A stretch of 12,102 nt of DNA from Bacteroidota bacterium (GTDB lineage: Bacteria; Bacteroidota; Ignavibacteria; Ignavibacteriales; Melioribacteraceae), in NCBI GenBank assembly GCA_023447335.1, contig JAEXOD010000093.1:1-12102 (forward strand). Reading direction: 5' to 3'. Below the pieces are notes generated by a model. That model was given only the letters and a program-made list of their open reading frames with translations, was not told the DNA's origin and searched no databases. The position numbers and the translations under genes were made by a program. Shown here in pieces: positions 7,280-12,102 of this stretch (position 1 is the stretch's first letter; each line of letters opens with the position of its first letter).

Positions 7280-7938
7280 TAAAAAGTTTCTACTTATTTA
7301 AGAAAGATTGGCAATCGGAATTAAGAACGAGATATGCTATTAATGCATTAGCAATGTTTATTTTGGTAACAATTAGTGTTATTCTGTTTTCGGTTGGGCA
7401 GGAAAAAATGAGCGAATACTTAACGGGAGGTTTGTTATGGGTAGTTATATTTTTTTCTGCAATGAGCGGTCTTTCCAGAGCTTTTGTAAGTGAAGAAGAA
7501 AGAGGAACAATGTTAACGTTACAACTAATAGCTTCTTCGGATACTATTTTTACCGGAAAAATGTTGTTTAATTTAGTATTAGTATTTTTAATGAATACGG
7601 TAATTACAATACTTTATTCAATATTATTTAATACATTTGTAATTAATAATGTAAGTCTATTTATTATTGCTTTTATTATAGGAAACATCGGAATTGCAGT
7701 ATCTTCAACTGTAATAGCGGCAATAATTGCAAAAGCCAATACTAAAGGAACTTTGTATCCGGTGTTGTCATTCCCTATCTTGCTTCCGCTAATTTTAGTT
7801 TTATTACAATTAACAAAATTTTCGATTGACGGAAAAACAATTGAAGAAAGTTATGCGGAATTAATGGTTTTAGTTAGTTATGATGTAATAATGCTTACGG
7901 CATCATACCTTTTATTTGAATTTATAAATAAAGATTAA
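7276..7938 (+). CDS. ccmB: CcmB-like ABC transporter permease
   Basis: This 220-residue integral membrane protein has the length of CcmB, the permease of the CcmAB complex that releases haem-loaded CcmE during cytochrome c maturation. A cytoplasmic start with KKDWQSELRTRYAINA (9-24) and the loop FVSEEERGTMLTLQL (70-84) are typical of the family. About six membrane segments are visible, near 21-40, 50-69, 96-119, 127-151, 158-180 and 194-215. The ATG lies in an ATGA overlap with the CcmA stop, so the two should be made in equal amounts. No ccmC, ccmE or ccmF follows: the operon ends here, with its TAA overlapping the stop of the converging sirtuin gene. A different exported substrate is possible. 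Confidence 0.88.
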   Translation: MIKSFYLFKKDWQSELRTRYAINALAMFILVTISVILFSVGQEKMSEYLTGGLLWVVIFFSAMSGLSRAFVSEEERGTMLTLQLIASSDTIFTGKMLFNLVLVFLMNTVITILYSILFNTFVINNVSLFIIAFIIGNIGIAVSSTVIAAIIAKANTKGTLYPVLSFPILLPLILVLLQLTKFSIDGKTIEESYAELMVLVSYDVIMLTASYLLFEFINKD

Positions 7939-8681
7939 ATACCTCTTAACAATTTAATTTTTTGCAATATTAACGGCAAAACTTCACCGCTACTACCTAT
8001 AATTGAGTAATCGCAATAAGGAGATAAATCAGTTTGTGTTATATTTATCTCAACTAAAGTTGATCCGTATTGTTTTGCGGTAATGGGAATATTTGCGGCG
8101 GGGTAAACAACTGCAGAAGTTCCGATTACAAAGCATATATCACTTCGCATTGCTGCTTTTTCGGAATTATTAAATACATCTTGAGGTAACATTTCGCCAA
8201 ACCAAACAACGTCAGGTCTAACAAGTCCGCCGCATACTTTACATTTAGGAGCGGTTTTGTTTTCTTCAATAGTTAAATTATCGTATCGAGCTTTGCATTT
8301 TATACAAAAGTTTTTTTCAATATTTCCGTGTAGCTCCAATACCTTTTTACTACCTGCCCTGTTATGTAAATTATCAACATTTTGAGTTACAACCGTAACT
8401 TTTTCAAAAAGATTTTCAAATTCAACTATGGCAAAATGACCTGCATTAGGTGCTTTTTCTTCGATTATCTGTCTTCTGTATTGATACCATTCCCATACTA
8501 AATTAGGATTTTTAAGAAAAGCGTTAAAATTTGCCAATTCTTCCGGTTTAAGCTTATTCCAAATACCGTCTTTACCTCGGAATGTGGGAATACCGCTTTC
8601 AGCAGATATTCCCGCACCGGTAAAAAATACAATTTCTTTTGCGTTGTTAATCTTGGTAATTAAACTTTCGCTAATAAACAT
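7935..8681 (-). CDS. cobB: NAD-dependent protein deacylase, Sir2 class III (CobB/SIRT5-like)
   Basis: Sirtuins remove acyl groups from protein lysines, using NAD and releasing nicotinamide and O-acyl-ADP-ribose. In 248 residues all expected motifs are present: FFTGAGISAESGIPTFRG (19-36), TQNVDNLH (99-106), catalytic His118 in LELHGNI, four zinc cysteines (126, 129, 147, 150) and FGEMLP (161-166), followed by GTSAVVYPA. The WYQYRR segment has Tyr66 and Arg69 in the spacing that binds succinyl or malonyl lysine in SIRT5 and E. coli CobB, so desuccinylase activity is plausible as well as deacetylation. The ATG follows the TPR gene stop by one base, so the pair is one transcript. It likely adjusts central metabolism to NAD supply and acyl-CoA levels; targets are unknown. 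Confidence 0.95.
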   Translation of the reverse strand: MFISESLITKINNAKEIVFFTGAGISAESGIPTFRGKDGIWNKLKPEELANFNAFLKNPNLVWEWYQYRRQIIEEKAPNAGHFAIVEFENLFEKVTVVTQNVDNLHNRAGSKKVLELHGNIEKNFCIKCKARYDNLTIEENKTAPKCKVCGGLVRPDVVWFGEMLPQDVFNNSEKAAMRSDICFVIGTSAVVYPAANIPITAKQYGSTLVEINITQTDLSPYCDYSIIGSSGEVLPLILQKIKLLRGI

Positions 8682-8682
8682 T

Positions 8683-9447
8683 TTATTTGTTCTTAATTTC
8701 GTTTAATAATTTTTTAGCTTCTTCCTTTCTAGCTTTATCGTCCTCATCCTGAATCGGAGAATTTATTGCTTTATTTAGTTGATCTTTAGCTTCGTCAAAT
8801 CTATCATCATCAATTAAAGCAATAGCATAATCAACATAAAACATTACATAATTGGGACGTAAGTTAATAGCTTTTTTAAAATTATTAATTGCAACGTCAT
8901 AATCAGCCCAGCTTAAACCGGCAACTTTACGGGCAACCCAGCTTTTTTGCATAAGTTTTGCGTGAGTTCTTGCAAGAACATAATGTGCGGTGGCTTGTAT
9001 TTCACTTCCGCCGTTTCCTAGTTTTATTGATTTTTCTGCATCATCTTTAACTGATTCAACAATTTTACCTACAGAAAAAACACCCTTAAAAAGGGCAATT
9101 CTACCGTTAACAATTGCTCGGCGTAAATAAGTAACAGATTTATCCGGTGCAAGTTTTATCGACTGATTGGCATAATCCAATCCCTTTTCATAAAGTTTAA
9201 GCTGCTCATCTTCTTTATCACTAGACATATGCTCTGCAATATCAACACAAGTGCGGCTTAATCGCCATAAAACTTCCCAATTATTCGGGCTTAATTTATC
9301 TGCTTGTTCCAGTGTTTTTAAAACGGCATTATTATCAAATTTATCGTAATACTCTTCACTTTTTTTAATTAAGTCATCTGCACTTTGTGCAAATATTTGG
9401 ACAGCAAAAAGTAAAGTTAAAAGAGTCAGTTTACATATTCTGTACAT
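8683..9447 (-). CDS. Exported TPR protein resembling the RMD (regulator of microtubule dynamics) family
   Basis: 254 residues. A signal peptide (Lys at 6, hydrophobic core, IFA-QSADD, cut after Ala20) sends it to the periplasm. The mature part is helical repeats: residues about 28-55, then the conserved EVLWRLSRTCVDIAEH (58-73), YEKGLDYANQSIKLAPD (86-102), a YLRRAIVNGRIALFKG segment (107-122), and later repeats INNFKKAINLRP (187-198) and FDEAKDQLNKAI (217-228). The WRLSR...AxxxGrxALFKG pattern resembles bacterial homologues of the RMD family, as I recall them. The C-terminus is strongly charged. Such proteins usually act as scaffolds; no enzyme motif is seen. It has the strongest ribosome binding site in the window and lies one base from the sirtuin gene, which is puzzling because the sirtuin has no export signal. 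Confidence 0.82.
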   Translation of the reverse strand: MYRICKLTLLTLLFAVQIFAQSADDLIKKSEEYYDKFDNNAVLKTLEQADKLSPNNWEVLWRLSRTCVDIAEHMSSDKEDEQLKLYEKGLDYANQSIKLAPDKSVTYLRRAIVNGRIALFKGVFSVGKIVESVKDDAEKSIKLGNGGSEIQATAHYVLARTHAKLMQKSWVARKVAGLSWADYDVAINNFKKAINLRPNYVMFYVDYAIALIDDDRFDEAKDQLNKAINSPIQDEDDKARKEEAKKLLNEIKNK

Positions 9448-9451
9448 GTTT

Positions 9452-9458
9452 TCTCCTT
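9452..9458 (-). promoter_or_regulatory. Strong Shine-Dalgarno site for the TPR gene
   Basis: On the minus strand AAGGAGA stands four bases before the ATG at 9447 (AAGGAGA-AAAC-ATG). It fixes that start codon. It stands out because most other starts in the window have no clear Shine-Dalgarno sequence and rely on overlap or proximity to the preceding gene. It lies in a 54-bp gap after the YhaM-like gene and may allow independent initiation for the TPR-sirtuin pair. Confidence 0.75.
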
Positions 9459-9501
9459 GTTCTATTTATGGTTAAAGAAAACTTAAATAAAGCTAATAAT
9501 T

Positions 9502-10461
9502 TTAAATTTCGTAATCTCTTAAATATAAATCAGTTCCTGCAAGCTGTATAAATTTGGTCCAATTCCCTTGTTGGGTATCTCCGGAATTTATCACATTCTT
9601 ATATGCATTGGTTTTTGCACTTAATTCATCCGCTTGATATAAAACAATTGCTTCAAGAGTTTTTGGAACCACAGGAGTAGCAAATTCCAATTTACCTTGA
9701 TGACTTAAAATTAAGTGGAGAAGATCGTTTTTAAGTTTATCGGGAAAATTTGGGATTTCCTTAATTCTTGTCTCAACTTCCATAGCTCCTAATACTATAT
9801 GTCCTAATAATTTACCTTCATCGGTATAATATATATCAGATCCTACTTGTAATTCTTTTAATTTTCCGAAATCATGAAATATTGCACCACAAACAAGTAA
9901 ATCTCTTTTAATATCCGGATGAATTTTACACATCAAGTCGCAAATTTTTATAATTTCTAATGTGTGTTCAATTAATCCTCCGATATATGCATGATGCCAA
10001 TTTTTAGCGGCAGGGGCATTTAAGAATTTATTAATAGTATCTTCATTAAAAATACTTTTAACAAGTTTTGATAAATGTAAATTTGTAATCGAGTCAATTA
10101 CAGTTAATAATTCGTTTTTCATCTCGGCAAAAGAACGTTTGCTCGTGGGTAAAAAATCAGAGATTTCAACATCATCCTTAGGGACGGTTAAACGTAACTG
10201 TTCTATTCTTAATGAAATACTACTCTGATATAATTCGGCTACACCTTTAACTTTTATAATTAAACCGGGTTTTAATTCTGATAGGATACTATCAAATCCA
10301 CTCCACATCCTTCCTATTAAAATAGCGGTTTTGTCTTTAACTTCAATTTGTAAATATTGATTACCGTTTTTTGCGGATTTTATCTCTATTTTAGATAGCA
10401 CACAATAGTGTAAAACAGTGTCCTGATCTTTTAATTTATTAAATTCTATTTGTTGTAACAC
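9502..10461 (-). CDS. YhaM-like 3'-5' exoribonuclease (OB fold plus HD domain)
   Basis: 319 residues. An N-terminal OB-fold nucleic-acid binding domain (about 15-95, including LQIEVKDKTAILIGRMW) precedes an HD phosphohydrolase domain (about 155-290). Probable metal ligands are His166 (GLIEHTLEI), His196-Asp197 (GAIFHDFGK), His221 (LLGHIVLG), His254 (LILSHQGK) and Asp278 (YQADEL). This order and the SHQGKLEFATPVVPKTLEA segment match YhaM of Bacillus, a 3'-5' exoribonuclease with some activity on single-stranded DNA; the length is also right. The start is GTG, five bases after the stop of the NusG-like gene; no better start is near. It probably trims or decays RNA and sits in an operon with a transcription elongation factor, though a functional link is inference. 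Confidence 0.92.
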   Translation of the reverse strand: MLQQIEFNKLKDQDTVLHYCVLSKIEIKSAKNGNQYLQIEVKDKTAILIGRMWSGFDSILSELKPGLIIKVKGVAELYQSSISLRIEQLRLTVPKDDVEISDFLPTSKRSFAEMKNELLTVIDSITNLHLSKLVKSIFNEDTINKFLNAPAAKNWHHAYIGGLIEHTLEIIKICDLMCKIHPDIKRDLLVCGAIFHDFGKLKELQVGSDIYYTDEGKLLGHIVLGAMEVETRIKEIPNFPDKLKNDLLHLILSHQGKLEFATPVVPKTLEAIVLYQADELSAKTNAYKNVINSGDTQQGNWTKFIQLAGTDLYLRDYEI

Positions 10462-10466
10462 TTTAT

Positions 10467-11018
10467 TTACTCTTGGTTTTCTGTTTGTTGATTTGATAGT
10501 GTCGTTTCTACCATAACGCTGCTTGCAGGTAAATGGACAATTACAGAACGTTGCAATGTTTCAATGTTTATTCCTAATACTCTTTCGTCGTTGCTGTGTT
10601 TGGAAACAATGCCTTCAACACCGGCAAAGGGTCCTTCTATAATTTTAACATGCGTACCGATTTTAATTAAATCGGTAACAAAGGCATCCGGATTAGTAAC
10701 TAACATTTTTTGTAGGTTTTCGATTTGCCAATTAGGAATTGTTGCAGGAACGCCGTGAAAATTAACTACTTTAACTATAGATTTTGCTTGAACTGAAACA
10801 TACCTCTCGGAATCACTTGCATTAATAAAAATATAACTTTTAAATAAAGGTTCAATCACTTTTTTCTTTCTATCACTCCATTGTTTTACTTTTGTTATTA
10901 GGGGTAGATAAGTAATTATTTCCATTTCCTTTAATTGTTCGTTAGCCTTAAACTCTTGACGGGGTTTTGTATATAAGGCGTACCATTTTCTCAAAGTTAT
11001 ATTTTCTTCTTCACTCAT
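10467..11018 (-). CDS. NusG-like transcription antiterminator (UpxY/RfaH type)
   Basis: 183 residues. An N-terminal NGN domain (about 11-106) begins KWYALYTKPRQEFKANEQL and includes YLPLITKVKQWSDRKK and the strand EPLFKSYIFI; a C-terminal KOW domain (about 121-150) has VKIIEGPFAGVEGIV. NusG-family proteins bind RNA polymerase across the clamp and alter pausing or termination. The insertion-free short form, with KQWSDRKK before the hydrophobic strand, resembles UpxY of Bacteroidota rather than housekeeping NusG. UpxY proteins normally lie first in polysaccharide operons; no such genes are visible here. A Glu/Gln tail (SNQQTENQE) ends the protein. The gene follows the hybrid kinase by 18 bp, with a weak GGA before its ATG, so it may be co-transcribed. 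Housekeeping NusG is less likely, since secE and rplK are absent from its sides. Confidence 0.85.
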   Translation of the reverse strand: MSEEENITLRKWYALYTKPRQEFKANEQLKEMEIITYLPLITKVKQWSDRKKKVIEPLFKSYIFINASDSERYVSVQAKSIVKVVNFHGVPATIPNWQIENLQKMLVTNPDAFVTDLIKIGTHVKIIEGPFAGVEGIVSKHSNDERVLGINIETLQRSVIVHLPASSVMVETTLSNQQTENQE

Positions 11019-11036
11019 AAATATTCCGCAGCTTTC

Positions 11037-12102
11037 TTAAATAACGCAATTATGTATAATGTCAATTAAATTTTTACCTTCGATAGGTTTGGGAATTAAT
11101 TTACTTACTCCCATATTCATATAAGACTGTCTAATGTTTTCATTAAATTTGGCTGAAACAACAATTACGGGTATGTTTTTGTTTTCGTCTTTCTTACGCA
11201 GTGCTTCAATTAACTGAATACCGCTCATCAACGGCATTTCATGATCTGTAATTACTAAAGAAGGGACTCGATTAACTATAATTCTAATGGCGTCATAACC
11301 GTTAGCTGCTTCAATAATATCAAAATTTGGCAAATATTTGTTTAGTATTTTACGATACAAGTTTAGCATATCCGGGTCATCTTCAACAATTAATACAATA
11401 TTTTTAGCTTCGGGTATAGTGAAGTGAAAATCAGTACCTAATCCTTCTTTTGAATAGAACCAAATATTACCGCCGTGTTTTTCTATAATTTCTTTAACCA
11501 ATATTAACCCAAGTCCGCTTCCTTTTTCGCCGTTTGTTCCGGTGATGGAAAATTTTTCACCGATTTTAAATACTTTATGAATGTCTTTTTCCGAAATTCC
11601 CGTTCCTTCATCTTTAACTATAATTTCTATCAAACCACTTTTATAATTTTCGGCACTAATATGAATGCTTTTACCCGAAGGAGTAAATTTGATACTATTA
11701 CTTATTAAATTTGTTAATACTTGTAAAATAAGTTTTTCATCTGCATTAATATTTAAGTTTTCGGGTATTAAGCAACTAACGTTTACACCTTTTCTCATTG
11801 CTAATCCTGTTAGTTGGCTAATAGCGTGAGATACTACTACTTTTAGATTTAATCTTCTTAAATCAAGTGATATTCGTCCTGTTTGTAAGCGTGACCAATC
11901 TAAAAGATGATTTACCAATTCCAGTTGAGTTTCGGCAGAATCATGAATATAACTTAAATATTCTTGTTTTTCATCATCGGATAATTCTTTTTCGTTTATC
12001 AAGATCTCCGAAAAGCCCAAAATACTTGTAAAAGGAGCTCGTAAATCATGGGAAATGATGGAGATAAACTTATCTTTAGCCGAATTTTTTTCAACAAGTT
12101 TT
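11037..12102 (-). CDS. Hybrid sensor histidine kinase with C-terminal receiver (5' end outside window)
   Basis: The gene runs off the right edge; 354 C-terminal residues are visible. In visible numbering, the dimerisation H-box SIISHDLRAPFTSILGF starts at 14, with phospho-acceptor His18. The catalytic domain has an N box (NLISNSIKFTP, from 131), G1 DEGTGIS, an F box FKIGEKFS and G2 GSGLGL. A receiver domain then follows (from about 234), with acidic ED-D (240-242), phospho-acceptor Asp286 in VITDHEMPL, Ser316 and Lys338 before PIEG. The TTG at 12020 is not the start: the frame stays open upstream and carries the H-box. The sensor part is not visible, so the signal is unknown. No output domain follows the receiver, so phosphate probably goes to another protein or the receiver acts by itself. 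Confidence 0.93.
   Translation of the reverse strand, partial: KLVEKNSAKDKFISIISHDLRAPFTSILGFSEILINEKELSDDEKQEYLSYIHDSAETQLELVNHLLDWSRLQTGRISLDLRRLNLKVVVSHAISQLTGLAMRKGVNVSCLIPENLNINADEKLILQVLTNLISNSIKFTPSGKSIHISAENYKSGLIEIIVKDEGTGISEKDIHKVFKIGEKFSITGTNGEKGSGLGLILVKEIIEKHGGNIWFYSKEGLGTDFHFTIPEAKNIVLIVEDDPDMLNLYRKILNKYLPNFDIIEAANGYDAIRIIVNRVPSLVITDHEMPLMSGIQLIEALRKKDENKNIPVIVVSAKFNENIRQSYMNMGVSKLIPKPIEGKNLIDIIHNCVI

Noticed and set aside
11037..12020. Sensor kinase starting at the TTG at 12020
   Set aside because: The frame remains open to the edge and the upstream codons carry the H-box His, so the gene is cut by the window.

Overview
The window looks like a piece of an AT-rich (about 30% GC by eye) Gram-negative genome from the Bacteroidota/Chlorobiota/Ignavibacteriota group, most like Ignavibacteria. 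The pointers are a secreted protein ending in a type IX secretion (T9SS)-like C-terminal sorting domain, a BamD-type outer-membrane lipoprotein, a UpxY/NusG-like factor, a CcmAB pair, and the general lack of strong Shine-Dalgarno sites. The lineage is inferred from gene content; no rRNA or other marker is present. I see no mobile element, CRISPR array, tRNA or rRNA.

Layout. Positions 1-260 hold a possible 3' end of a rightward gene (1-108) and AT-rich non-coding DNA with two dyads and a sigma-54-like site on the minus strand. A leftward gene (261-1586) encodes an NtrC-type sigma-54 activator. A divergent 175-bp gap separates it from a rightward six-gene run, 1762-7938: BamD-like lipoprotein, acyl-CoA thioesterase, a large exported FG-GAP-like protein, a T9SS-exported putative metalloprotease, CcmA and CcmB. 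Every junction in this run abuts or overlaps, so it is almost certainly one translationally coupled operon. It meets, stop codon on stop codon, a leftward block: sirtuin (7935-8681), exported TPR protein (8683-9447), YhaM-like HD exoribonuclease (9502-10461), NusG-like factor (10467-11018) and a hybrid sensor kinase (11037 to beyond the right edge).

How the genes may work together. The rightward operon is about the cell envelope: outer-membrane assembly (BamD), two exported proteins, one of them a T9SS protease, and an inner-membrane ABC pair of the cytochrome c maturation type. The leftward block mixes signal transduction (hybrid kinase), transcript elongation control (NusG-like), RNA decay (YhaM) and NAD-dependent deacylation (sirtuin). 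The least characterised part is the pair of exported proteins at 2912-6648. The most suggestive regulatory arrangement is at the left edge, where the sigma-54 activator gene is followed by a dyad and a near-consensus sigma-54 promoter pointing out of the window.
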